A stretch of 64,000 nt of DNA, taken from assembly GCF_019931165.1 (NCBI RefSeq), contig NZ_JAIOUP010000005.1, forward strand, positions 56,267 to 120,266, written 5' to 3'. The stretch's first letter is position 1. Every line of letters starts with the position of its first letter. Of the stretch, positions 1-7,737 are shown in pieces. Under the pieces are notes generated by a model, which was not told the origin of the DNA, made no database searches, and saw nothing but the letters and a program-made list of their open reading frames with translations. This DNA is from Schnuerera sp. xch1. GTDB taxonomy: Bacteria > Bacillota > Clostridia > Tissierellales > Tepidimicrobiaceae. Made by a program: the position numbers and the translations under genes.

Positions 1-1607
1 ATGCTGGACAAATCTATATTTCTCTCATTTAAATAATAATCTAAAAGTATTCTAGTACCTGCTCCACGTTGTCTATTTACATATACTACATCATCTCTAG
101 TAAGGTCGGTAAAATCTTTTATGCCTTTAGGATTGTCCTTTTCCACTATGAATCCTTGATGTCTTTTAACACCTTTTATAATAGCCATCTTTTGTCCATC
201 AAAATATCTTTTTACGTAGGAGATATTGTACTCACCAGTTTCCATATCTAATAGATGAATAGGCGATATATGGCATTCTCCTCTTTTCATGGAAAGAACA
301 CCTCCCATGCTGCCCACATGCCCTGATGTCAATTCCATCATATCTGCTAATATATCCATTATTATGTCATGGCTTCCTATAGAAACTAAGGTTTTCTTTA
401 TCTGTCCTAGAGGTTTCAACAGTTTAACATTTGCTTTATTTCCTGCATCCATTCCTTCTAAGGATTGAGGTATAATTGCTATACCGTCAGCTTTTACTAA
501 ACTCATAGTAACTCCTGCCCCACTGGATATTGGAGTAGCTATAAGCTTATTATTTACGTATCCTAAATTAACTCTCACTAGTTCTCTATTCTTTAGTGTA
601 GATGTAACCTTCTTTGAAATAATAGCTTCTCTAAAGGTGTTTTCCTGTTCATCAAGGCCTATAAACTTCAATATTAAAGGCGTAACAAAGGTTTCAAATA
701 CTAAATATGCCGATACTGGATATCCTGGAATGCCTATAACTGGTTTCCCATTTATCATACCGAGTATAGTAGGTTTGCCTGGCTTCATGGCTACCCCATG
801 AATAACTACTTCTCCTAATTCTCTTATAATATTTACTGTAAAATCCTTGCTTCCAGCAGAGGATCCTGCCCCTATTAGAAGCATATCGTTTTCTTCTACA
901 GCCTTTTTAATAGCCCCTTTAAGTTTTTCATAATCATCTTCTACAGGGTTATATCTATTAGGCAAACCTCCATTTTCTAAAACTAATGATTCAAAGACTC
1001 TTGAATTAGAATCAATTATCTTTCCAGTTTCCAATTCGTCAATATTCTCTATTATTTCAGTTCCAGTAGGGATTATTCCAACTTTAGGTTTTTTATATAC
1101 CTTCACCTTTTTAGTTCCTCCTGATATTAAAGCTCCTATATCTATTGGGCGTATTCTATGCTTAGATGGAACTATCATCTCTGTTGCAACTATATCTTCT
1201 CCTATAGGTCTAATATGTTGCCAGGGATGAGCTGCATTTAATATCTGTACTTTTCCTTCTTCTAATTCTATTACATCTTCAATCATAATAACTGCATCAT
1301 AATCATCTTTAATTGAGTTCCCTGTATTGATATATATAAAATCCTTACTCTCTTCTAAAGTCTTAGGATTAGTATCAGAAGCTCCAATAGTATCAGAAGA
1401 TTTCACTAATATACCATCCATTGCTGCTGCATTATAATTAGGAGAAGAAACCTTAGCATATACTGCTTCAAATGTTACTCTACTCAATGAATCTAATACA
1501 TCAACCTCTTCCCAGTTGGGTTTTATATTTAATGTTTCATAACACCTAACTTTAGCCTCATCAACATCTATATTTTCTATGTAAATGTTTCTATTTCTTT
1601 TACCCAT
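1..1607 (-). CDS. MoeA-like molybdopterin protein fused to a periplasmic-binding-like domain (3' end cut by window)
   Basis: The start ATG at 1607 follows a purine-rich GGGGGTTGATATA leader, and the frame stays open to base 1, so at least 535 residues are visible. The N-terminal 400 residues are a MoeA module: an AAAMDGI segment matching the MoeA AxDG region, then the MoCF-like fold with IIPTGTEI, GAGSSAGSKD and MKPGKPTILG. From about residue 420 a second domain begins, containing NRQRGAGTRILLDYY, which is typical of the PBP-like domain found in MoeA/LysR-substrate-binding fusions. These proteins are thought to help insert or sense Mo or W in the cofactor. It lies last in the visible tup-moeA run, about 90 bp after the classical MoeA. 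The combination with TupABC suggests tungsten handling. The C-terminus is outside the window. Confidence 0.85.
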   Translation of the reverse strand, partial: MGKRNRNIYIENIDVDEAKVRCYETLNIKPNWEEVDVLDSLSRVTFEAVYAKVSSPNYNAAAMDGILVKSSDTIGASDTNPKTLEESKDFIYINTGNSIKDDYDAVIMIEDVIELEEGKVQILNAAHPWQHIRPIGEDIVATEMIVPSKHRIRPIDIGALISGGTKKVKVYKKPKVGIIPTGTEIIENIDELETGKIIDSNSRVFESLVLENGGLPNRYNPVEDDYEKLKGAIKKAVEENDMLLIGAGSSAGSKDFTVNIIRELGEVVIHGVAMKPGKPTILGMINGKPVIGIPGYPVSAYLVFETFVTPLILKFIGLDEQENTFREAIISKKVTSTLKNRELVRVNLGYVNNKLIATPISSGAGVTMSLVKADGIAIIPQSLEGMDAGNKANVKLLKPLGQIKKTLVSIGSHDIIMDILADMMELTSGHVGSMGGVLSMKRGECHISPIHLLDMETGEYNISYVKRYFDGQKMAIIKGVKRHQGFIVEKDNPKGIKDFTDLTRDDVVYVNRQRGAGTRILLDYYLNERNIDLSS

Positions 1608-1695
1608 TATATCAACCCCCTTTAATTCACAATTCATAATTCTTAATAAAACAAATCATATTTAAGTTACAATACATAGCATAAGATTCACAACA

Positions 1696-2922
1696 TCATA
1701 ACAAATAAACATCTCTTTCCTCTCCCTTATACACTCCCTCTTCATGAGGTTTTATTACTATGTATCCATCTGAATTAGATAGTAGAGTTATCATTCCAGA
1801 CTTCCCAAAGCTAGGAACTGCATGAATTTCCCCTTCCTTTTCTTTTAGTTTTACCATTTGATATGTTTCCTTTCCTGGTGATGAGTGAAAATTAAAGTTC
1901 ATTATGGCTTTTGTCTTAGGTAAATATTCAATTGCGCCCATCTTTTCCTTTATAAAAGGCTCTACTAAGGCCTTAAATACTATCATTGATGATACTGGGT
2001 GACCTGGTAGACCAAATATAGCTTTTCCTTCTCCTTCACCTATTATTGTAGGTTTACCGGGTTTGATGGACATCCCATGGACAAATACCCCTTTACCCTT
2101 AAATGAGTTTATTACTTTAGCTGTATAATCCCTAGCGCCTACAGAACTTCCTCCGGAAATCAGTACAATGTCAGAAGTATTTATAGCTTTTTTAACTTCT
2201 CCCCTTAATAAATTATAGTTATCCTTTACAATGGCTCTGCCAACAACTTCTCCACCTAATTTTATTATAAGAGAATAAAGGGTATAAGAGTTTATATCTC
2301 TTATCTTACCTAATTCTAGTTCTTCGTCTATATCTATTATTTCATCTCCTGTTGATATAATGTAGAATTTAGGTTTTTTGTACACTTTAACTTTGGGTAT
2401 TCCTAAGGCTGATAATACTCCTACTGCTTCTGAAGTTATTTTTCTTCCCTTTTCTAACGCTATTTCCCCCGTCTTTATATCATCGCCCTTTAGTATCATA
2501 TTTTCATTAAAGGATATAGACTTATAAACCATTAGATTCTGTTCATCTAGTTTTTCAGTATATTCTATCATCACCACTCCATCTGCTCCTTTAGGAATCA
2601 TCCCCCCTGTTGGCACATATATAGCCTCTCCAGGTTTTATGCTTTTATTTGCAATCTCACCCATTTCAACCTCTCCTACTATATTGAAAAGGCTTGGTAC
2701 TGACTCACTGGCTCCATGACTGTCCTTTGACTGGATTGCATATCCATCTACAGTAGAACGATTAAATTCAGGAACATCAATATCTGATACAATATCTTCA
2801 GCCAAAATCCTGTTGGTACATTCTAATAAGGATACTTGCTCTATTTCAAACTGATACTCGTTAAAGCTTTCCATAAGCTTGTCTCCTGCTTCCTTTACAG
2901 ATACTACATTGAAGAATTTCAT
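1696..2922 (-). CDS. moeA: Molybdopterin molybdenumtransferase MoeA
   Basis: At 408 residues this is the normal MoeA length. It inserts molybdate or tungstate into adenylylated molybdopterin in the cytoplasm. Visible family features are the SxVDGYA motif near residue 60, PTGGMIPKGADGVV near 105, ISTGDEI near 190, the MoCF-like core ISGGSSVGARD near 255, and KPGKPTIIG followed by GLPGHPVSS near 300. The ATG lies directly against the stop of the upstream ABC ATPase gene, so the two are translationally coupled in the tup operon. A second MoeA-type protein follows downstream. Having two MoeA paralogs next to a tungstate transporter suggests separate Mo and W insertion, but this is inference. Confidence 0.93.
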   Translation of the reverse strand: MKFFNVVSVKEAGDKLMESFNEYQFEIEQVSLLECTNRILAEDIVSDIDVPEFNRSTVDGYAIQSKDSHGASESVPSLFNIVGEVEMGEIANKSIKPGEAIYVPTGGMIPKGADGVVMIEYTEKLDEQNLMVYKSISFNENMILKGDDIKTGEIALEKGRKITSEAVGVLSALGIPKVKVYKKPKFYIISTGDEIIDIDEELELGKIRDINSYTLYSLIIKLGGEVVGRAIVKDNYNLLRGEVKKAINTSDIVLISGGSSVGARDYTAKVINSFKGKGVFVHGMSIKPGKPTIIGEGEGKAIFGLPGHPVSSMIVFKALVEPFIKEKMGAIEYLPKTKAIMNFNFHSSPGKETYQMVKLKEKEGEIHAVPSFGKSGMITLLSNSDGYIVIKPHEEGVYKGEERDVYLL

Positions 2923-3555
2923 CTAGTATACCACCTTTCCACATTCCAAATGAATAATATTATTACATACCCTTCTAGCTTGTTCTATATTATGGGTGAC
3001 TATTAGCACAGTCCCCTTGATTTCTTTATTAAATCTTAATATTTCTCTTTCCATAATCTTCATTGATTCTGGATCTATATTTGATGTAGGTTCATCTAAT
3101 AGAAGTAGTTCGGGTTCGAACACTAATGCTCTTGCTAAGCTCACCTTTTGAGATTCTCCTCCCGAAAGAAGATGACCTTTCTTGTCCCTTAGATCTCCTA
3201 TTTCGAACCTTTTCATTATTTCTTCTACTTTTTGTTTACGAATTCTTTTATCGGTTTCCCTTATTTTTAAAGGATATTCAATATTCTCATATGCTTTTCT
3301 TCTAAATAGATATGGTTTTTGCGTTACTAAAGTCATCTTTTTATAAATATCTTCATTCAATAATTCACTGTCATATTTAATTGTGCCAATAAAATCTTTA
3401 TCCAATCCAGATATAATCTTTAAAAGGGTAGTTTTACCTGAACCATTTGGACCTATAAGTCCTGTTACTGTTCCCTTTTCTATACACAAATAGTTTATAT
3501 CCAATATTATCTTTTCTGAATAATATTTTTTTAAACCTGCTATATTAATCTCCAT
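2923..3555 (-). CDS. tupC: Tungstate ABC transporter ATP-binding protein TupC
   Basis: A 210-residue ABC ATPase with Walker A GPNGSGKTT near residue 38, signature LLSGGESQKV near 130, Walker B LLLLDEPTS near 155 and an H-loop VTHN near 187. The frame is open to a GTG at 3570, but the ATG at 3555 is preceded by GGAGAGG at a good six-base spacing and lies one base after the tupB stop, so I choose the ATG. The protein energises uptake through TupB. Family assignment as tungstate rather than molybdate or phosphate rests on the neighbouring TupA-type binding protein. Confidence 0.88.
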   Translation of the reverse strand: MEINIAGLKKYYSEKIILDINYLCIEKGTVTGLIGPNGSGKTTLLKIISGLDKDFIGTIKYDSELLNEDIYKKMTLVTQKPYLFRRKAYENIEYPLKIRETDKRIRKQKVEEIMKRFEIGDLRDKKGHLLSGGESQKVSLARALVFEPELLLLDEPTSNIDPESMKIMEREILRFNKEIKGTVLIVTHNIEQARRVCNNIIHLECGKVVY

Positions 3556-3556
3556 A

Positions 3557-4258
3557 TTAATCCTCTCCACTATAGGAATAAATTACGCTGTTTATAATAA
3601 AGGATATTATCAACAGCACAAGTCCTAGAGCAATTGCCATAGAATAATCCCCCATAGAATTCATCATGGATATGGTCGTAGTCATAACTCTAGTTCTATT
3701 CTTAATATTTCCTCCTACAATCATGACAGCTCCTACTTCAGAAATAGCTCTAGAAAAAGAAGTTACCACATTTACCATTAAATCCACCTTTAATTCTTTT
3801 ATAATTAAAATAATTATATCAAATTTATTGGCACCTAAAGTTGTGCCTACCTTTTCTATTTCTTTCCCTCTATTTTTTGAAAGACTATAAGTAAGTCCTA
3901 ATATTAATGGTGTTACTAATAAAGCCTGTGCTATTATCATGGCTTTTGGAGTATACATTAAATCAAATGTTCCTAAGGGGCCTCTTCTGGAAAGCATTAT
4001 TGCAACAACTAGTCCAACAACTACTGAAGGGATACTCATAAATGTATAAAGTAGACGGGAAAAAGCTTTTTTACCCTTAAAATTTTTAATGCCTAAGTGG
4101 ATTCCAAAGGGTATACATATTAAAGATGATATTATAGTGGCTGATGTCGATACAAATAATGACAAAAATACAATTCCATATATTTCTCTATCAAATCCTA
4201 TTAATAATTGAATCGCTTCTTTAAATCCTTCTATTATATAGTCTATATCAATCACCAC
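3557..4258 (-). CDS. tupB: Tungstate ABC transporter permease TupB
   Basis: A 233-residue inner-membrane permease with about five or six hydrophobic segments and the EAA-type loop near residues 140-160 (SKNRGKEIEKVGTTLGANKF). The C-terminal part SRAISEVGAVMIVGGNI is typical of TupB/WtpB-type permeases. The start is uncertain: the frame begins with two adjacent GTG codons at 4258 and 4255, and the AGGTGG purine run overlaps them, leaving no ideal ribosome binding site. It is separated from tupA by nearly 490 bp holding an inverted-repeat element, which is unusual for genes of one transporter. Confidence 0.88.
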   Translation of the reverse strand: MVIDIDYIIEGFKEAIQLLIGFDREIYGIVFLSLFVSTSATIISSLICIPFGIHLGIKNFKGKKAFSRLLYTFMSIPSVVVGLVVAIMLSRRGPLGTFDLMYTPKAMIIAQALLVTPLILGLTYSLSKNRGKEIEKVGTTLGANKFDIIILIIKELKVDLMVNVVTSFSRAISEVGAVMIVGGNIKNRTRVMTTTISMMNSMGDYSMAIALGLVLLIISFIINSVIYSYSGED

Positions 4259-4271
4259 CTGAAAATTAACG

Positions 4272-4291
4272 GGCAGACATAAAAATCTGCC
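4272..4291 (-). other. Small hairpin just upstream of tupB
   Basis: Six complementary bases, GGCAGA and TCTGCC, are separated by eight AT-rich bases. The hairpin lies 14 bases before the tupB start. It may stabilise the tupB message or be a weak tupA-side terminator; no strong U-run follows it on the minus strand. Confidence 0.35.
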
Positions 4292-4341
4292 TTTACTAGA
4301 AATAAGTTTTGTCAGCCAAGTAAGACATATTATATAAATTA

Positions 4342-4738
4342 TGTGTCATACTTTGGTGGGACATGTGGACGCGGGGACAGGTAATTTGTCCACCGTTTAT
4401 TAGCTAAATGGCGTATTTATAGGCGACATATCAAATTTTGGTGATGGTCGCAGCTTATTATAAGTGATATGTTAAACTTTCATGGCTGGTCGCGACATAT
4501 TTTGAAAGAACGCCGCCTCCACTCCAAGATTTGTGCAAATATCAGACTGAGGGAAAAAATTGTTTAGGTTTGTACTGTTTGAGCGGAGCGTTTTTTGCGT
4601 AGCGAGTTTACAAACCTATTTTTCCCCGTGTCTTGATAGTTGCCAAATCTTGAATGGAGATGCCGTTCTTTATAAATAAGCCGCGACTCACCACCAAAGT
4701 TTAACGTTTCATTACAAATACCACAAAGTATGACACAC
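4342..4738. repeat. Imperfect inverted-repeat (MITE-like) element between tupA and tupB
   Basis: The ends GTGTCATACTTTGgTGG (4342-4358) and its complement (4721-4738) face each other. Inside, 4470-4575 and 4600-4705 are again imperfectly complementary, with shared blocks such as GTCGCG, AAAGAACG, CAAGATTTG and GGAAAAA, and a central loop with GAGCGGAGCG and GCGTAGCGAG. The left half also carries a GTGGAC/GTCCAC hairpin around GCGGGGACAGG (4364-4397). A 60-codon frame inside (4564-4746) looks like chance. No transposase is encoded, so a mobile element would need help in trans. The family is not recognised. Confidence 0.6.
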
Positions 4739-4745
4739 TTTCCCA

Positions 4746-5642
4746 CTAATCCGCATTAGGAACAAATAAAGGTTGTCCAAATTCTTCTACTCCATATTCT
4801 CCAATTAATTCTTGAGTTTCTTCTGAAAGCATCCATTCCATAAACTTTTGAGCACCTTCTTCATTTATCTGCTCATTCTTATCTGGGTCTACAGGTATTA
4901 TACCATATTGGTTGAATAAATTATCATCACCTTCAACCAATATTTCTAATTCCAATACATCGCTCATATTCAAGTAAGTAGCCCTGTCCGTAAGAGTATA
5001 TCCTAATTCTTCATCAGCCATGGTTAATACATCACCCATGCCCGCTCCTGCTTCAAGATACCATTCTCCTTCAGGCTCAATACCTGCCGCTTCCCATAAT
5101 CCAAGTTCCTTCTTGTGAGTTCCTGAATCATCCCCTCTGGATACGAAGATTGCTCCATCCTCTGATATAGCAGTCAAAGCTCCAACTATATCATTTGGAT
5201 AATTTTCCTTTAGCCCTGATGGATCATCTGTTGGTCCTACTAATATAAAATCATTATACATAACATCTCTTCTTTCCAATCCATGGCCTTCTGCTACAAA
5301 TTCCTCTTCTGATTCCTTTGCATGAACTAAAAGAATATCTGCTTCTCCATTTCTTCCGTTTTCTAAAGCCTTACCAGTACCTACTGCTACAACGTCTACT
5401 TCTATACCAGTTTCTTCCTCAAATATTGGTAATATGTAATCAAGCAATCCACTGTCTTGAGTACTAGTTGTTGTAGATAGAATTATTCTGCCACCTGTCT
5501 TTTCTTCTGAATCATTATCTTCTACTACATCTGTACTTTCATCAGACTCTTTCACATCTTGACTATCATTCTTTGGTGTACAACCAACCAACATTGTAAA
5601 GACAATTAAAATACTTAAACTTAATGCTAAAAACCTTTTCAT
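4746..5642 (-). CDS. tupA: Tungstate-binding lipoprotein TupA
   Basis: A 298-residue extracytoplasmic solute-binding protein. Residues 1-21 form a lipoprotein signal with lipobox LVGC (acylated Cys about residue 21), followed by an acidic linker. The mature domain opens with ILSTTTSTQDSGLLDYILP, the hallmark of TupA-type oxyanion receptors. FVSRGDDSGTHKKE near residue 165 and ADEELGYTLTDRATY near 210 are further family motifs. It captures tungstate outside the membrane and delivers it to TupB. AAAGGAGGAG lies about ten bases before the ATG. A terminator and a Moco/Tuco-like RNA motif lie upstream, so expression probably answers to cofactor or metal supply. Confidence 0.92.
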   Translation of the reverse strand: MKRFLALSLSILIVFTMLVGCTPKNDSQDVKESDESTDVVEDNDSEEKTGGRIILSTTTSTQDSGLLDYILPIFEEETGIEVDVVAVGTGKALENGRNGEADILLVHAKESEEEFVAEGHGLERRDVMYNDFILVGPTDDPSGLKENYPNDIVGALTAISEDGAIFVSRGDDSGTHKKELGLWEAAGIEPEGEWYLEAGAGMGDVLTMADEELGYTLTDRATYLNMSDVLELEILVEGDDNLFNQYGIIPVDPDKNEQINEEGAQKFMEWMLSEETQELIGEYGVEEFGQPLFVPNAD

Positions 5643-5670
5643 ATTTTATCTCTCCTCCTTTATATATTTA

Positions 5671-5707
5671 TAAATAAATCTAATCAGTGAAATATTAGAT
5701 TTATTTA
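5671..5707 (-). promoter_or_regulatory. 14-bp perfect inverted repeat upstream of tupA
   Basis: TAAATAAATCTAAT (5671-5684) and its exact complement (5694-5707) flank a nine-base spacer. It lies between the upstream terminator and the tupA ribosome binding site. It could be a DNA operator or an AU-rich mRNA hairpin close to the translation start. Confidence 0.5.
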
Positions 5708-5713
5708 CATAAT

Positions 5714-5739
5714 AAAAAAACAGCCTAAGAAAGGACTGT
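5714..5739 (-). terminator. Intrinsic terminator in the tupA leader
   Basis: On the minus strand ACAGTC pairs with GGCTGT (six pairs, one G-U) around an eight-base loop and is followed by seven T. It comes directly after the Moco/Tuco-like motif and about 70 bases before tupA, the arrangement expected of a termination-type riboswitch. Confidence 0.65.
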
Positions 5740-5740
5740 T

Positions 5741-5835
5741 ATAGACCTATTATGGTTTATTATTTTCCTTTCCAAACACGGGAGGCATTAGAATTTCTCC
5801 TGATACCCATCGGCTTAATCTTCATGGCTTTTAGC
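5741..5835 (-). ncRNA. Moco/Tuco-like RNA motif upstream of tupA
   Basis: The minus-strand stretch starting right after the fdhD stop contains GCCGATGGGTATCAGGAG and, a few bases later, ATGCCTCCCG. These resemble, from memory, the conserved core of the molybdenum/tungsten cofactor RNA motif. Its place before a tungstate transporter and its following terminator fit that reading. I could not run a covariance model, so the boundaries are approximate. Confidence 0.6.
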
Positions 5836-5836
5836 T

Positions 5837-6619
5837 TTAGAAAATTATGCTCAGAAAATTGGTATAGATATTCATTTTTTCTCCCCTTACAAATCCAATA
5901 AGGGTAATCCTCAGTTTTTCTGCCATCTCTACTGCAAGACTAGTAGGAGCTGACCTGGATACTATAACGGGGACTTGCCTTTTTGCCATCTTTATTAAGA
6001 TTTCAGAGGATATTCTTCCGCTCGTTAATATTATCTTATCTTTCGTATTTATTTCATCTAGCAATACTCTTCCAAGTATTTTGTCCAACGCATTATGTCT
6101 TCCAATATCTTCTTCAAACATAATTATATCATGAACAGTACACATTGCACAACCGTGAACCCCACCTGTATTTAAGAAAAGCTCTGATTTTTTATTAAAT
6201 TGACTCATCAATTTTTTGATATTATCTATTCTTACAGCTAAAAGATGCTCTATCTTCTTAGATTTAAAGGAATCTAATACATTATAAAAGAGAGTTCCTT
6301 TTCCACAGCCAGAAGTTATAGTTCTTTTCCCTCTAAGTTTTTCATTGAATTCACTTATATTGTTTATATAAACGTATCCTATCCCTTTTTGTTCATCTAT
6401 TATAATCTTCTCTATATCTGAAAGAGAAGAGATAAAAGCTTCGGAATAAAGGAACCCAACAGTCAACTCTTTAAGAGAATTAGGACTGCACAGCAGAGTA
6501 ATTATCTCTTTATCATTCACAAATATGGTGAATGGATACTCTATAACAACAATATCATCTTCCTCTATTACTATTTCTCTCTTTACTCTCTTTATTTTCA
6601 TCTTTTTAGTATTGTCCAT
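5837..6619 (-). CDS. fdhD: Formate dehydrogenase sulfurtransferase FdhD
   Basis: A 260-residue FdhD. The family transfers sulfur from a cysteine desulfurase to the molybdenum or tungsten site of formate dehydrogenase. Visible features are SGCGKGTLF near residue 103, the GGVHGCAMC loop with the two catalytic cysteines near residue 155, FEEDIGRHNALDK near 168 and LTSGRISSEI near 198. It lies 11 bp downstream of mobA in the FDH maturation cluster and supports the selenocysteine FDH encoded upstream. It is the last gene before the tupA leader RNA. Confidence 0.94.
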   Translation of the reverse strand: MDNTKKMKIKRVKREIVIEEDDIVVIEYPFTIFVNDKEIITLLCSPNSLKELTVGFLYSEAFISSLSDIEKIIIDEQKGIGYVYINNISEFNEKLRGKRTITSGCGKGTLFYNVLDSFKSKKIEHLLAVRIDNIKKLMSQFNKKSELFLNTGGVHGCAMCTVHDIIMFEEDIGRHNALDKILGRVLLDEINTKDKIILTSGRISSEILIKMAKRQVPVIVSRSAPTSLAVEMAEKLRITLIGFVRGEKMNIYTNFLSIIF

Positions 6620-6630
6620 CTACATCAACC

Positions 6631-7236
6631 TCAATCTTGATTGTTTATGGTATTTCGGTAGTCATTTAATTCTTTCTTGGTATTTAAGTTCAGAAACATA
6701 TCCCAATTAGGGCTAAATATTCTTGCCTCTTCTTCCTCTATATAATAAACAGGCAGTTTATGAATTAATGAATTTACAGATCTTCTATTTTGAGTCAAGT
6801 GTTTTTCTATATCATCTATCATTTCCTTTGAATAAAAGGCATTAAAAGGCTCTATCCACTTACCAAACTTCGTTATACATGCCTTTACGCTTATTTTTTC
6901 TAATCGTTTTTTCATAAATCTAATATAATCTAGATTTATATTTGGCATATCACAGGCTACAAAATACACATATTGGCTTGATGCTTCCACCAAGCCAGCA
7001 TGAATTCCTGATAGTGGTCCCTTCCCTACTATTTTGTCAGTAATAATTTTATCAGTATAGCCTAGATAGTATTCAGATTTATTGGTAACCACTATTATCT
7101 CGTCAAATAGATCTCCAAGCTTCTTTCTTAAATTGTCAATAAGTCTTCGTTCATTTATTTTTAGAAGCTGCTTATCAAAACCCATTCGTTTACTCTTACC
7201 ACCAGCTAAAATAACTGCAGTTCCAAATTTTTTCAT
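6631..7236 (-). CDS. mobA: Molybdenum cofactor guanylyltransferase MobA
   Basis: A 201-residue nucleotidyltransferase that attaches GMP to molybdopterin to give the bis-MGD type cofactor used by formate dehydrogenases. The N-terminal signature AVILAGGKSKRMGFDKQLL (residues 7-25) is the GTP-binding loop. GPLSGIHAGL near residue 75 and FVACDMPNIN near 95 are further MobA motifs. It lies nine bases after the MogA/MoaB-like gene and 11 bases before fdhD, so the three are co-transcribed. Confidence 0.93.
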   Translation of the reverse strand: MKKFGTAVILAGGKSKRMGFDKQLLKINERRLIDNLRKKLGDLFDEIIVVTNKSEYYLGYTDKIITDKIVGKGPLSGIHAGLVEASSQYVYFVACDMPNINLDYIRFMKKRLEKISVKACITKFGKWIEPFNAFYSKEMIDDIEKHLTQNRRSVNSLIHKLPVYYIEEEEARIFSPNWDMFLNLNTKKELNDYRNTINNQD

Positions 7237-7244
7237 AATTTCAC

Positions 7245-7733
7245 CTACCTAGCACAGTCATGAGCTTCGCCTTTTAGTATTTCCAAACCATGATGGAGAC
7301 TATCCATTGTATAGTCTAAGGATTCTCTAACAGCCTTTGGGCTTCCCGGAAGGTTAATTATTAAAGTTTCTCCTCTTATTCCTGACACCGCCCTTGAAAG
7401 CATAGCCCTAGGAGTTATACTGAGGCTATAATATCTTATAGCTTCGGCTATTCCATTAGCCATTCTATGACAAGCCTTTATGGTTGCCTCAGGGGTTACA
7501 TCTCTCTTACTAAATCCTGTGCCACCTGTAGTAAATATCAAGTCTACTTTTAATTCATCTGCCATATATATCAATTCTTTATAAAGAGCTTCTTCTTCGT
7601 CAGGAAGTATTATTGACTTTTCAACCTTATATCCTTTTGATTCTACTATTTCCTTTATGGTTTTTCCGCTTATATCTACCCTTTCACCTTTAGATCCTTT
7701 ATCACTAGCTGTAATTATACCAACCTTAAACAT
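7245..7733 (-). CDS. Molybdopterin adenylyltransferase-like protein (MogA/MoaB family)
   Basis: A 162-residue MoCF-fold protein. It shows ITASDKGSKGERVD at residues 7-20, the TTGGTGFSKRDVTPEAT loop near 65-85 that binds the molybdopterin phosphate, and INLPGSPKAVRESL near 125-140. This family adenylates molybdopterin before MoeA inserts the metal. The gene starts four bases after the fdhA stop, so it belongs to the FDH operon. MogA and MoaB are hard to separate by eye. Confidence 0.92.
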   Translation of the reverse strand: MFKVGIITASDKGSKGERVDISGKTIKEIVESKGYKVEKSIILPDEEEALYKELIYMADELKVDLIFTTGGTGFSKRDVTPEATIKACHRMANGIAEAIRYYSLSITPRAMLSRAVSGIRGETLIINLPGSPKAVRESLDYTMDSLHHGLEILKGEAHDCAR

Positions 7734-7737
7734 CTAA

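Noticed and set aside
4564..4746. 60-codon frame within the inverted-repeat element
   Set aside because: It is made of the repeat arms, has no ribosome binding site and no protein-like composition.
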